Part shown: in pieces, positions 35,102-43,831 of the stretch
Layout of the letters: each line of letters opens with the position of its first letter
Numbering within the stretch: the first letter of the stretch is position 1
Source of the DNA: Gaiellasilicea sp963707575
GTDB lineage: Bacteria; Actinomycetota; Thermoleophilia; Gaiellales; Gaiellaceae
DNA: 64,000 bases
Reading direction: 5' to 3'
Assembly (NCBI GenBank): GCA_963707575.1
Contig: OY970171.1
Location: 1,240,001-1,304,000 of the forward strand
The notes under the pieces: model-generated
Database searches by the model: none
Told to the model about the DNA's origin: nothing
What the model saw: the letters and a program-made list of their open reading frames with translations, nothing else
Position numbers and translations under genes: made by a program

Positions 35102-35751
35102 TCCCGCTCGAGCTCGAGCCGCAGGTCGGCGAAGCTGTAGACGATCAGGTAGCCGACGGCGAGGAACGTCGTCAGCCCGACGAAGCCCTCGGCCGCCCGC
35201 AGCGGCACCGACCCGACCTGATCCCGCACGACGTCGGCGACGGCGAGCGGGTGCAGGAGCGCGTCCCAGCTGTTGAAGCGGATGAACCTCCCGATGTAGA
35301 CGCCGACGCTCGCGAGCCCGAGCGCGCCGAGCACGCCCACCCACGCGAGCGGCGCGCCGACGGCGCGCCGGAGGATCATCTGCACGAGGTAGAGGGAGGC
35401 GAAGCCGAGCATCAGCCCCGTCCAGGCGAAGGCCGAGAGCATGAGCGCGTCGTACCAGAGCGGCGCCGGCCCCACGTCCAGGTGAATGAAGTCGGTGAGC
35501 AGGTACGGCGCGTTCGGGAAGAAGAGCAGCCAGGGGACGAGCAGGAGCCACACCAGTGCGTCGACGCGCCTGCGTGCCCGTGCGTAGGCAGCGGCGGCGA
35601 GCGCCAGCGGCACCCAGGCGAGCGTCAGGTTCCAGACGAGGAAGCGGTAGTAGGAGTCGCCGGTCTCCCGCACGCGCAGCTCGAGCAGGACGACGCAGAG
35701 CGCGGACGCTGCGACGAGCGCCCCAAAGGCGAGTGTTCGCCGGCCAGCCAT
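35098..35751 (-). CDS. DUF1361 multi-pass membrane protein
   Basis: Integral membrane protein of 217 residues with about seven hydrophobic helices. The family marker is LLVPWLLFFPNAPYLLTDFIHL, seen at about residues 70-90 (given here in two parts in the chain, PWLLFFPNAPY and LLTDFIHL). A short polar loop YIGRFIRFNSWD is also typical. No function is established for DUF1361. TACCCT lies six bases before the ATG. It is divergent from the DUF5995 gene by 17 bases and convergent with the maoC-like gene, with which it shares a CTAG. Confidence 0.85.
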   Translation of the reverse strand: MAGRRTLAFGALVAASALCVVLLELRVRETGDSYYRFLVWNLTLAWVPLALAAAAYARARRRVDALVWLLLVPWLLFFPNAPYLLTDFIHLDVGPAPLWYDALMLSAFAWTGLMLGFASLYLVQMILRRAVGAPLAWVGVLGALGLASVGVYIGRFIRFNSWDALLHPLAVADVVRDQVGSVPLRAAEGFVGLTTFLAVGYLIVYSFADLRLELERD

Positions 35752-35768
35752 GGCCCTAGGGTACGGCC
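35752..35768. promoter_or_regulatory. 17-bp bidirectional promoter with interleaved palindromic -10 elements
   Basis: The sequence TAGGGTA at 35757-35763 is read as TAGGGT on the plus strand (six bases before the ATG at 35769) and as TACCCT on the minus strand (35763-35758, six bases before the ATG at 35751). The two elements cover the same bases on opposite strands. Both genes would have leaderless mRNAs. No -35 is evident in either direction. Confidence 0.6.
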
Positions 35769-36479
35769 ATGACGCTGGAAGGGGTACTGCGGGCGCCGCC
35801 GGCCGCCCGGATCGAGGGGGTGCTCGAGCGGATGCTGGCGATCGAGGCGGCGCTGCCGCCCGCCGACGGGATCGCGTGCTTCACACGGCTCTACCGCGCG
35901 GTCACCGAGGCGGTCCTCGACACAACCGACGAGGACTTCGCCGACGCGCGCTTCGTCCGCTGGCTCGACGTCGCCTTCGCGAACCTCTACTTCCGGGCTC
36001 TGCAGGCGTTCGTGCTCGGCCGCGGGCGGGTGCCGCACGCGTGGGCACCACTCTTCCGCGAGCGCGCAAGACCGGGGATCGCCCCGCTCCAGTTCGCGCT
36101 CGCAGGCATGAACGCCCACATCAACCGCGACCTGCCGGTTGCGCTCGTCCAGACCTGCACCGCTCGCAAGGTGCCGCCGCGCCACGGCTCGCCCCAGCAC
36201 GCGGACTTCGGCCGCGTCGACCGGCTGCTCGAGCAGACCGAGGCGCGCGTGAAGCACGAGTACACGGTCGGACTCGTCGGCGTGGCGGACGAGGCGCTTG
36301 GCCGGCTCGACGACGTGCTCGCGATCTGGAAAGTGGGCCAGGCTCGCCAGGCCGCCTGGGTGCACGCCGAGACGCTCTGGCACCTGCGCGAGCTGCCGTT
36401 CGCCGGCGCGCGCCACCTCGCGATCCTCGACCGCACCGTCGGCTTCGCGGGCCGCGGGCTGCTTGCGCGCGTGCTCTGA
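35769..36479 (+). CDS. DUF5995 family protein
   Basis: Protein of 236 residues, mainly helical, without signal peptide or membrane segment. The conserved core is LQFALAGMNAHINRDLPVAL (about 109-128), where two or more polar residues (N, H, N, R, D) probably form a site. FTRLYRAVTEAV and the WLDVAFANLYF helix before it are also family-like. DUF5995 has no known function and is frequent in actinobacteria. A -10 element shared with the divergent DUF1361 gene stands six bases before the ATG. Confidence 0.82.
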   Translation: MTLEGVLRAPPAARIEGVLERMLAIEAALPPADGIACFTRLYRAVTEAVLDTTDEDFADARFVRWLDVAFANLYFRALQAFVLGRGRVPHAWAPLFRERARPGIAPLQFALAGMNAHINRDLPVALVQTCTARKVPPRHGSPQHADFGRVDRLLEQTEARVKHEYTVGLVGVADEALGRLDDVLAIWKVGQARQAAWVHAETLWHLRELPFAGARHLAILDRTVGFAGRGLLARVL

Positions 36480-36488
36480 GCCTCCGGG

Positions 36489-37184
36489 CTAGCTACCGCC
36501 CAGCGACAGGCAGAACCCGACCGCGGTCGCCGCACCGGCGAGCGAGCGCCCGCGCTCGAACGCGAAGGGCATCAGGGAGTTCGTGAGCATCGCCAGCAGA
36601 CCGCCGGCGGCGAGCGCAGCTGCCCGGCCGCCCTGCACGTCGGACGTCCAGTTCGTCGCCAGGTAGCCGAGACCGGCTGCCACGCCGCAGGCGAGCACGA
36701 CCCAGAACCAGAGCATCCCGACCCGCTTCGCGCTCCAGCCGGCAGCCGCGAGGTCGGCGGACGGGGCGATGCTCTGCGGGATGTTGGAGATGAAGACCGC
36801 GGCGAGGAAGCTGGCGCTGATCGGGAACGCCGTGCCCACCTGGATCCCGAAGATCAGCGACTCCGGCACCCCGTCGACGACGGAGCCGACGACGATGCCC
36901 ATCGCACCACCCACGCCTGCCTCGCCGAACCGCTTCTCGACGAGCATGTCGGCGACCAGGAAGACAGCGACACCGATCAGCATCCAGAGGCCGAACTGCC
37001 AGTTCCCGAGCTGCTCCTGGGCCTCCGGGACGAGGTCGGTGGTGATCGCCGCGATCAGCGCGCCTGCGCCGAAGCCGGCCATGATGCCGACGAGGCGCGA
37101 GGGCACCTTCACCCAGCAGGCGAGGAGCCCGGCCAGCAGGAGGGACGATGCCCCCAGCAGCCCCAGACCGAGCGCCTCGAGCAC
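36489..37184 (-). CDS. ZIP-family metal permease-like protein
   Basis: Membrane protein of 231 residues with about seven or eight helices and the ZIP layout. The fourth-helix signature reads VVDGVPESLIFG, where transporters of the ZupT type have HNxPEG, so the first metal-binding histidine is replaced by aspartate. SNIPQSIAPS follows in the fifth helix. This may change metal preference or abolish transport. The GTG start lies six bases after the stop of the NfeD-like gene, suggesting one transcript. Confidence 0.78.
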   Translation of the reverse strand: MLEALGLGLLGASSLLLAGLLACWVKVPSRLVGIMAGFGAGALIAAITTDLVPEAQEQLGNWQFGLWMLIGVAVFLVADMLVEKRFGEAGVGGAMGIVVGSVVDGVPESLIFGIQVGTAFPISASFLAAVFISNIPQSIAPSADLAAAGWSAKRVGMLWFWVVLACGVAAGLGYLATNWTSDVQGGRAAALAAGGLLAMLTNSLMPFAFERGRSLAGAATAVGFCLSLGGS

Positions 37185-37190
37185 CGCGCC

Positions 37191-37580
37191 CTACCGCTCT
37201 CGCCCGTTCGAGCCGGATCGGTCGTCCGAGCGATTCGAGGTCTCCTCGATGCCCTCGACGTCCAGCTCGAGACCGCGCACGGCGAGCACCCGGATCGCGC
37301 CGCCCCGCGGCACCGTCACCTCGGAGCGCGCCGCCCAGAGCTCCCCCAGCACCCGAACCTGACCGGAGGGCGCGAGCGGCCCGACCGCCTCGCCGGTCGC
37401 GCCGACGAGGTTCTCGACGCCCGTCCGGACCCGCTGGCGTCTCATCCGGCGCTGCCAGTAGAGAACCTCCAGGACGCCGAGCCCGACGCAGACCGCTGCA
37501 CCGACCGCGTCCCACGGCTCGGGCGCGACGATCAACAGCAGCAGGGCGAGGACGAAGAACATCGGTCGTCCGGTGATCAT
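37191..37580 (-). CDS. NfeD-like membrane protein
   Basis: Small protein of about 129 residues. One or two short hydrophobic helices (FFVLALLLLIVAP and the next segment) precede a C-terminal OB-like domain, seen in GATGEAVGPLAPSGQVRVLGE and LAVRGLELDVE, which is the NfeD hallmark. NfeD proteins partner stomatins or membrane proteases, but no partner gene is adjacent. The start is unsure: ATG at 37580 begins just before the membrane helix, but an ATG pair at 37604/37607 and a TTG at 37628 are in frame; none has a ribosome site. Confidence 0.7.
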   Translation of the reverse strand: MITGRPMFFVLALLLLIVAPEPWDAVGAAVCVGLGVLEVLYWQRRMRRQRVRTGVENLVGATGEAVGPLAPSGQVRVLGELWAARSEVTVPRGGAIRVLAVRGLELDVEGIEETSNRSDDRSGSNGRER

Positions 37581-37677
37581 GTGCCGGTCGACGCAGCCGG
37601 GCATCATCCCCGCCGGATGATTCGCCAACGGCGGCGCCGCGACGTGAGACTATGAGGCGAGAGACGAAGGGAGCCCG

Positions 37678-38733
37678 ATGAGCGTCGCCAACCTGCCTGC
37701 GGCAGGAGAGCGTCACGAGACGCGCGTCGTGCCGTTCCGCGCCGGTGACGGGCTGGAGCTGAACGTCGTCCAGGTGCGTGGCGAGCGCGAGCCGACGCGC
37801 GGGCCGGTCCTGCTCGTCCACGGCGCAGGCGTGCGCGCGAACCTCTTCAACGCGCCCGTGCGAACGACCGTCGTGGACGCGCTGCTCGCACGCGGGCACG
37901 ACGTCTGGCTCGAGAACTGGCGCGCCAGCATCGACGTTCCCCCGAACGAGTGGACGCTCGACCAGGCCGCCGTCCACGACCATCCGGCCGCAGTCCGCAC
38001 GGTGCTCGCGGAGACCGGCGCGGACGAGCTGAAGGCGATCATCCACTGCCAGGGCTCGACGAGCTTCATGATGTCCGCGCTCGCCGGGCTCGTGCCGGAG
38101 GTGAAGACGATCGTCGCGAACGCGGTCTCGCTGCACACGGTGATCCCGCCCGTCTCGCGCTTCAAGATCCGCCGCGTGCTGCCGCTCGTGAATCCCTTCC
38201 TGCGCTACCTCGACCCACAGTGGGGGATCGAGGCACCGAACCTGCGCGCGAAGGCGCTGGTCGCGTTCGTGAAGCTGACCCACCACGAGTGCGACAACGA
38301 CGTCTGCCGCGTCGCCAGCTTCACCTACGGCACCGGCTGGCCGACGCTCTGGCGGCACGAGAACCTGAACGACGAGACGCACGAGTGGATCAAGGGCGAG
38401 TTCGCGGCCGTGCCGATGACGTTCTTCCGCCAGATGTCGCGCTGCGTCCGCCAGGGGAACCTCGTCTCGGTGGACGGGCGCGACGAGCTCCCGCGCGACT
38501 TCGCCGCCCAACCGCCGCAGACCGACGCGCGCTTCGTCCTGTTCGCCGGCAGCCGCAACCGCTGCTTCCTGCCGGAGAGCCAGGAGCGCACGTTCCGCTT
38601 CCTCGAGCAGCACGCGCCCGGGAAGCACGCCCTCCACGTGTTGCCCGAGTACGCGCACCTCGACGTCTTCATCGGCAAGGAGGCGGGCGACGAGGTCTTC
38701 CCGCTGATGCTGGACGAGCTCGAGGCGTCCTAG
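37678..38733 (+). CDS. Alpha/beta hydrolase with cysteine at the nucleophile position
   Basis: Cytoplasmic alpha/beta-hydrolase-fold protein of 351 residues. The oxyanion loop is LLVHGAG (45-51). The nucleophile elbow reads IIHCQGS, placing C124 where most family members have serine, as in PHA synthases and dienelactone hydrolase. The acid position near FAGSRNRCF appears to be N294, and the general base is H327 in YAHLDVFIG. So the triad is Cys-Asn-His rather than Ser-Asp-His. The gene is convergent with a cholesterol-oxidase-like GMC enzyme, sharing the CTAG of the two stops; proteins fusing such hydrolase and GMC domains are known in actinobacteria, which suggests a common substrate. GAAGGGAG precedes the ATG. 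Confidence 0.83.
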   Translation: MSVANLPAAGERHETRVVPFRAGDGLELNVVQVRGEREPTRGPVLLVHGAGVRANLFNAPVRTTVVDALLARGHDVWLENWRASIDVPPNEWTLDQAAVHDHPAAVRTVLAETGADELKAIIHCQGSTSFMMSALAGLVPEVKTIVANAVSLHTVIPPVSRFKIRRVLPLVNPFLRYLDPQWGIEAPNLRAKALVAFVKLTHHECDNDVCRVASFTYGTGWPTLWRHENLNDETHEWIKGEFAAVPMTFFRQMSRCVRQGNLVSVDGRDELPRDFAAQPPQTDARFVLFAGSRNRCFLPESQERTFRFLEQHAPGKHALHVLPEYAHLDVFIGKEAGDEVFPLMLDELEAS

Positions 38734-41093
38734 ACGACTCCGTAGACGTCCTGCAGCGAGCCGGTGAAGTACGCGGCGTAGCGGCCCGTGGCGGCCAGGC
38801 GGGCCTGTGCGTCCGGCGCGTTCGTGACCTGCATCGTCGTCATCTGCCGCGCGAAGTCCTGCGGCCGGATGCGCAGGATGCCCTTCCCGACCACCTCGCC
38901 GGCATCGCTGTCACCGTCGTGGACGGTGATGTAGAGCGTCGTCGTGTCCGCCCAGGCATCGATGCCCGGGTCGTCGTGCACGAGCTTGAAGCCGTCGAAG
39001 AAGTACTCGCGGCCCTCCACCGAGGAGAGCTTCATCCGGTAGCGCATGCGCTTCGCGCCGACGTCGGTGGGATCCGAGACGAGCAGGTTGAACTCGCCCT
39101 CGGTGACCGTGAGCGGCCGGGCGGAGAGCGCCGGCGCCTCGACGGTGCCGAGCAGGCGCGCTCCGTGCGACTCCTCCCCGAGCAGCGCGTCGAGGTCGTC
39201 GGCGATCACGGTGAGCGTGAAGACGAAGGTGGAGTCGTCCCGGCGGCCCTGCTCGTCGGCGTGTGCGAAGTCGTCCGTCACCGCCGTGGAGAAGAAGCCG
39301 CGCATCGTCTCGGTGAACTGGATCCCGATCTTCGGCGCAGGCTGCGCCTTCACCGGGCGCGACGGGAGGTCGTACGGGATCGTCCAGCCGCGCTCCTCCG
39401 CCATCAACGCGCACGCGCGCTCGGCGACTGCAGAGATCGTGAAGAGCGGGTTGACGCCGAGCGAGCGCGGGATCACGGAGCCGTCGAGCACGTAGAGGCC
39501 GTCGTGCACGTCCTCGCCTGCCCCGGCGAAGACGCGGCCGCCATGGTCGACGACGCCGCCGCCGCCGTCCTCCCCCATCGGGCAGCCGCCCAGCGGATGC
39601 ACGGTGACGAGGTCGTGGTCGAGGAGCTCGGTCCAGATCGGGTTGCGCACATAGGTGCCGCCGAGGCCGGCGGTCGCCTGCTCCAGCAAGCCGCTGATCC
39701 GCTCGAAGATCGGCTTCGTGCCCACCCCCGGCCAGTCCACGCGCGCCCGGTCGTCGCGCAGGACGATCCGCCCGGTCGCGTCGTCGTGGGCCATCACGAG
39801 GAACGTGACCGTGTTCCGCAGCGCGCCGCCGTAGGGCCCGGAGAAAAGCGATTGGAGCTCGCGCGTCCGCTCGCGGTAGAAGTCGGCGAGGCCCGAGTCG
39901 GTGTCGTGGCCGACCATGCCGGCTGCGATCCCGAACACCTTGGCCAGAACGACCGAGATCGCGCCGGGGATGACGCCCTCCTCGATCACGAGCCCCTGCC
40001 CGAGGTCCTCCTGCTCGCGCACGTCGATGATGCCGGCGATGCACGGGCCGACGGCGGGCAGCTCGCCGACGTCGTGGTCGCCGAACCCGATCCCGTTCAC
40101 GGGGCGGTCGAGGTTGTAGCCGAAGGCGAGGAAGTCGCCGTTGCCGCTGAAGCGCTCGCCGAGCCGGTCGGAGAGCGGCAGGCCGCGCTCGCGCGAGCGG
40201 AGCAGGATCTCGGTCGAGCCGAGGGCGCCCGCGCCGAGCACGACGACGTCGGCGGCCACGTGGAGAGGCGGCGCATCGAAGACGTCCCGGCCGGAGTCGA
40301 CGAGCTGGAAGTGCACGAGCCAGTGCCCGTCCTGCCGCTCGACGTGGCTCACGCGCGCGTGCGTGTAGATCTCCGCGCCGTGGTTCCGGGCGTCGGGCAG
40401 GTAGTTCATGATCAGCGTGTTCTTGGCCGCGTAGTTGCAGCCGCTGACGCAGTCGCCGCAGAGGCGGCAGGCCTGCTGGTACACGCCGACGTGGTTGACG
40501 CCGTCCACGTAGTTGACGTTGATCGGAGGCCGGTAGAAGCGCTCGCCGAGGTGGTCGCCGGCCGCCTGCAGGGCGGCGAGCTTCTCGAGCGGCGGGAAGC
40601 CCTGCGGGTACGGCGCGGGCCTGAGCATCGCTGCCGCGCGGTCGTACCCGGCTTTCATCCCGACCGCGGCGTCGTCGCGGAGCGCCTGCGGCCAGACGGG
40701 GTCGTCCAGCACGCGCTGCTCGGCCGGGAGCACGACACCCGCGTTCACGAGCGAGGTGCCGCCGAGCCCGCAGCCCTGGAAGACGCCCAGCTCGCGGTTG
40801 GCGTGGAAGTCGAAGAGACCGGTCTTCGGGCCGACGTGCCCGTGCTCGCCGTCGAGCTGGAACTGCTTGAGCGCCTCGACGGTCGTGTCGGGGTAGTCGC
40901 CGGGCTGGAACTCGCGGCCACGCTCGAGCAGGCACACGCGCTGGCCTGCCCGCGCCAGCCGCGAGGCGGCGATCGAGCCCCCGTACCCAGACCCGATCAC
41001 GACGGCGTCGTAGCGCGAGCGGATGTTCTCGATCGGGCTGGCCAGCCGCGCGGGCCGGTTCGGGGGGACAGGCTGGGCTGCGCTGGTCGTCAT
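38730..41093 (-). CDS. GMC-family oxidoreductase, cholesterol-oxidase-like, with extra C-terminal domain
   Basis: FAD enzyme of 787 residues. The N-terminal GxGxxG site is VVIGSGYGGSIAASRLA; FQGCGLGGTSLVNAG is the FAD-covering loop. A cysteine-rich insert ACRLCGDCVSGCNYAAKNT (four Cys) may hold an iron-sulfur cluster or zinc. The catalytic segment near 500, VHPLGGCPMGED, and VIPRSLGVNPLFTISA near the end of the GMC part are family-typical. A further domain of about 230 residues (560-787) is unrecognised, though similar tails occur in steroid oxidase homologues. AGGAGG six bases before the ATG at 41093 fixes the start, 22 codons after a longer reading. It follows the patatin gene by ten bases. 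Oxidation of a sterol or other secondary alcohol is inferred. Confidence 0.85.
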   Translation of the reverse strand: MTTSAAQPVPPNRPARLASPIENIRSRYDAVVIGSGYGGSIAASRLARAGQRVCLLERGREFQPGDYPDTTVEALKQFQLDGEHGHVGPKTGLFDFHANRELGVFQGCGLGGTSLVNAGVVLPAEQRVLDDPVWPQALRDDAAVGMKAGYDRAAAMLRPAPYPQGFPPLEKLAALQAAGDHLGERFYRPPINVNYVDGVNHVGVYQQACRLCGDCVSGCNYAAKNTLIMNYLPDARNHGAEIYTHARVSHVERQDGHWLVHFQLVDSGRDVFDAPPLHVAADVVVLGAGALGSTEILLRSRERGLPLSDRLGERFSGNGDFLAFGYNLDRPVNGIGFGDHDVGELPAVGPCIAGIIDVREQEDLGQGLVIEEGVIPGAISVVLAKVFGIAAGMVGHDTDSGLADFYRERTRELQSLFSGPYGGALRNTVTFLVMAHDDATGRIVLRDDRARVDWPGVGTKPIFERISGLLEQATAGLGGTYVRNPIWTELLDHDLVTVHPLGGCPMGEDGGGGVVDHGGRVFAGAGEDVHDGLYVLDGSVIPRSLGVNPLFTISAVAERACALMAEERGWTIPYDLPSRPVKAQPAPKIGIQFTETMRGFFSTAVTDDFAHADEQGRRDDSTFVFTLTVIADDLDALLGEESHGARLLGTVEAPALSARPLTVTEGEFNLLVSDPTDVGAKRMRYRMKLSSVEGREYFFDGFKLVHDDPGIDAWADTTTLYITVHDGDSDAGEVVGKGILRIRPQDFARQMTTMQVTNAPDAQARLAATGRYAAYFTGSLQDVYGVV

Positions 41094-41103
41094 GGTCGTC
41101 CTC

Positions 41104-42342
41104 CTAGATCCTGAGCCGGCGGGAGAAGAAGCGGGTCTTGGCACTGTCGGCGAGCGCACGGGCGCCGCGGGCCTCGTCGAGCCAGTCCGGATGGGGCACG
41201 GCGAGCGGCACCGACTCGGTGGCGAGGGCGGCGGCGTGCCGGCGGACGGCCGCGTCCGCGATCAGGTAGCCGTGGTTCTCGAGCACCCCGATCTCACCCG
41301 CCGAGAAGGCGTCGAGGTCGATGCGGACCGGCGCGATGAAGCGCTCCACGAAGTCGTCGGAGTAGGCGAGCGGCGGCGGCTCCAGCTCGTAGTGGGACGG
41401 CTTGCTCGCGATGCCCCAGTAGGCGCCGTCGAGGTCGCCGCGGATGAAGCTGGAGAGCAGCCAGCGCTTGCGCACCTCCGTCGCCTGCTCGAGCAGCGTG
41501 ACGGCGAAGCGGAGGGCGTTCCAGACGGCTCGGATCGGAGGGGCGGGCGAGAGCGACGGCGACGCGTCGGAGACGAGCACGACCGCGTGGTCGCGCCAGA
41601 CGGGCTCGATGCCGAGGTTGTCGTAGACGCCGCCGTCGGCGAGGTCGATCGAGCGCACGAGGCTGTCGCGGTCGCCGCCCGCGTAAGCGCCCTCCCGCAG
41701 GGCGTCGACGCCGTCGCGCACCCGCATCGCCCGGAACGGGCCCGGCACGCAGGAGGACGCGGCGACGGCACGGGCGAGCGTCCAGGCCGGCGAGGGCGGG
41801 AAGAACCCGGCCGAGCGCGAGCCGATCCGGCCCTGCGAGTCGAAGACCCACTGCTCGCGGAAGCGCATGTCGGTGGCGCAGAAGATGAACCGCGGCCGTG
41901 GTGGCAGCTCGTCGAGCGCGCCCGGCGCCGGGCCTGCCGCGTACCGCTCGGCCAGGGCCTCGATGGCCGCGTTCCGGTCGAACCAGCGCAGGGGATGGAA
42001 GCCGTGCAGTGCCGGCCGCGTGCGGATGTTCGTCGCGGCGAAGGCGCGCATCGGGCGCGCCACTCCCTCCTCCCAGCCGGCGACGACGCCGCCCTCCGCC
42101 GGCCAAGCCTCAGGGTCGCGCGAGAGGTGCGTCGCCAGCTGCGCGGCGAAGATGCTCCCGCCCGACACCGACGAGAGCGTGTCCACCTGCGCGAGCATGC
42201 CGAGCTCGTTCAGCCGGCGCAGCGCACCGAGATGGAAGAGCGCGGCCCGGTAGCCGCCGCCGGAAAGGCAGAGCGCCGTCGCCTGCCGCTGCTCGCGCGG
42301 AAGGAACTCGGCCCGGCCGTAGCGCGTCGCCGTCCCACTCAC
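41104..42342 (-). CDS. Patatin-like phospholipase
   Basis: Lipid acyl hydrolase of 412 residues. The Ser-Asp dyad architecture is clear: oxyanion loop LCLSGGGYRAALFH (about 24-37), nucleophile in SSVSGGS (G-x-S-x-G type), and DGG in IDLADGGVYDNLG carrying the catalytic aspartate. The chain lacks a signal peptide or membrane helix. The GTG start at 42342 is preceded by GAGGGG with six-base spacing, which is preferred over a longer reading in the gap. It precedes the GMC gene by ten bases, so both are one unit, consistent with release and oxidation of a lipid substrate. Confidence 0.87.
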   Translation of the reverse strand: MSGTATRYGRAEFLPREQRQATALCLSGGGYRAALFHLGALRRLNELGMLAQVDTLSSVSGGSIFAAQLATHLSRDPEAWPAEGGVVAGWEEGVARPMRAFAATNIRTRPALHGFHPLRWFDRNAAIEALAERYAAGPAPGALDELPPRPRFIFCATDMRFREQWVFDSQGRIGSRSAGFFPPSPAWTLARAVAASSCVPGPFRAMRVRDGVDALREGAYAGGDRDSLVRSIDLADGGVYDNLGIEPVWRDHAVVLVSDASPSLSPAPPIRAVWNALRFAVTLLEQATEVRKRWLLSSFIRGDLDGAYWGIASKPSHYELEPPPLAYSDDFVERFIAPVRIDLDAFSAGEIGVLENHGYLIADAAVRRHAAALATESVPLAVPHPDWLDEARGARALADSAKTRFFSRRLRI

Positions 42343-42369
42343 GCGCGCCCCTCGCCGGCACCGGCTCCC

Positions 42370-42423
42370 GCCCGGCAGAGCCGGGCTCCGCCTGCGCCTG
42401 ACGCCGCTCGCAGCACCCGGCTC
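42370..42423. repeat. Inverted repeats in the gap before the patatin gene
   Basis: GCCCGGC-AGA-GCCGGGC at 42370-42386 is a perfect 7-bp hairpin, and GAGCCGGG (42378-42385) also matches CCCGGCTC further on (42416-42423), so two alternative foldings exist. It lies between the third Old Yellow Enzyme gene of the row (ending 42518) and the patatin gene, and could end the upstream message. No T-run follows. Nothing else is seen in this 175-base gap. Confidence 0.35.
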
Positions 42424-42517
42424 TCCGGGGCCGTACGACGCGCACTGTCCCCTCCGGCCGGGCACTGCGAGCACCGCCCGAGGAACGCGCGGGCGTGGAT
42501 GGTTGAAGCAGTTCGGC

Positions 42518-43831
42518 TCACGCGGCCGCCGGCTCGTCGCGGAAGACGGAGAGGATCTCCTCGAGCATGGCCTCGCGTGAGGGGTAGCGGCGCTCGTCGT
42601 AGCAGCCGAGCGGGCTCTCGAGCACGGCGTAGAGGCACTTGTTGCAGTACGAGCACGGCCGGGGCGGCTCGTCGCGCCCGGCCCGGAAGTGCTCGACGAG
42701 GTCGGGCGTCGCGATCAGCGCGCGCGCGATCGTGACCGCGTCGCAATCGCCGCGCCGGAGCGCATCCGCGATCGTCGAGGCCCGCCCGAAACCGCCCGTG
42801 CAGAGGACCGGGATCGAGACGGCGGCCTTGATCGCCGCGGAGTCGCCGAGATTCGCACCCTCGAGCTGCTTTCGGCTCCGGCGCGCCCGGTGCTCCACGA
42901 TGCGCGAGAAGGGCCAGGTGCGGAAGAGGAGGTAGTTGCGGAAGGTATGCCGTCCGCTCGAGAGCAGCACGTCGTAGGTGGCGACCACGTCGGCTGCGGA
43001 GAACGCGCCTGCGGGGTTGTCCGGATGCGGGAACGTGTTTCCCGAGGAGACGTGGATGGCGTCCGCACCGGCCTCCTCGACCCAGCGCGCCACCTGCACC
43101 GAGTCCTCGATCGTGTTTCCCTTCGGAGCCCAGGGCAAGAGCGCGTTCCCGTACTCGGTGGTGCTCAGCTTGACCTGGAGGTGGAACTCGTCACCCACGC
43201 GCGCGCGGATCGCCCGCACGGTGTCGAGCAGAAAGCGGGCGCGGTTCTCGAGCGAGCCGCCGTACTCGTCGTCGCGGTCGTTGATCGCCGAGGAGAGGAA
43301 CTGCGTGAACACGTACCCGTTCGCCCCGTGGATCTCGACGCCGTCGAGGCCCGCCTCCCTGGCCCGGCGAGCCCCCTCGGCGAACGACTCCGTGACCTCG
43401 TCGATCTGCGCCTTCGTCATCCGCTCGCACTCGAACCCGTGCAGCGGGTCGGGCTCGCCGGTCGAGCTCCACCCTTTGGCGAACTCGATCCCGTTGACGT
43501 CCCGCTGGCGGCCGCCGAACGCGAGCTGGAGGATGAAGGGGCAGTCGTGCTCGTGCACCCGCCGGCCGAGCTCGCGCCAGAAGGGTATTCGCCCGTCGCT
43601 CTCGATCGAGGCGTAGCCCGGGACGATGAAGCCCCGCCGGTGTACGCCGCACCACGAGGAGACGATCGCGCCGACGCCGCCGCGCGCGAAGCGGAGCTCC
43701 CAGTTGATCCGCGCCTGCGTGCCGGTGCCGTCGTAATGGTCGAAGCGCCCCGAGACGTTCGAGCGCAGGATCCGGTTCTTGACGGTCAGGTTCCGGAACT
43801 CGAGCGGCGCGAAGATCTGCTCGAGGCTCAT
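42518..43831 (-). CDS. Old Yellow Enzyme-family flavin oxidoreductase, paralogue 1
   Basis: FMN-dependent ene-reductase-type protein of 437 residues. The OYE barrel starts with PLEFRNLTVKNRILRS; the substrate-binding pair H168/N171 is in EIHGANGYVFTQFLS, followed by NDRDDEYGGSLENRARF. The C-terminus departs from small OYEs by a CX2CX2CX10C cluster (PCSYCNKCL then GCYDE), as in iron-sulfur OYE relatives but with one spacer residue fewer, and it lacks the NADH/FAD domain of dienoyl-CoA reductases. It is the last of three tandem paralogues, overlapping the one upstream by ATGA. Confidence 0.87.
   Translation of the reverse strand: MSLEQIFAPLEFRNLTVKNRILRSNVSGRFDHYDGTGTQARINWELRFARGGVGAIVSSWCGVHRRGFIVPGYASIESDGRIPFWRELGRRVHEHDCPFILQLAFGGRQRDVNGIEFAKGWSSTGEPDPLHGFECERMTKAQIDEVTESFAEGARRAREAGLDGVEIHGANGYVFTQFLSSAINDRDDEYGGSLENRARFLLDTVRAIRARVGDEFHLQVKLSTTEYGNALLPWAPKGNTIEDSVQVARWVEEAGADAIHVSSGNTFPHPDNPAGAFSAADVVATYDVLLSSGRHTFRNYLLFRTWPFSRIVEHRARRSRKQLEGANLGDSAAIKAAVSIPVLCTGGFGRASTIADALRRGDCDAVTIARALIATPDLVEHFRAGRDEPPRPCSYCNKCLYAVLESPLGCYDERRYPSREAMLEEILSVFRDEPAAA

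Noticed and set aside
37950..41114. Very long plus-strand frame of over 1000 codons
   Set aside because: It lies antisense to the GMC oxidoreductase gene and out of frame with the hydrolase gene; the composition is Arg/Val/Asp/Glu-rich, as expected for the mirror of a high-GC gene.
42343..42517. Small RNA gene in the GC hairpin-rich gap
   Set aside because: Hairpins are present, but there is no promoter-like -10 or T-run terminator that would define a transcript.
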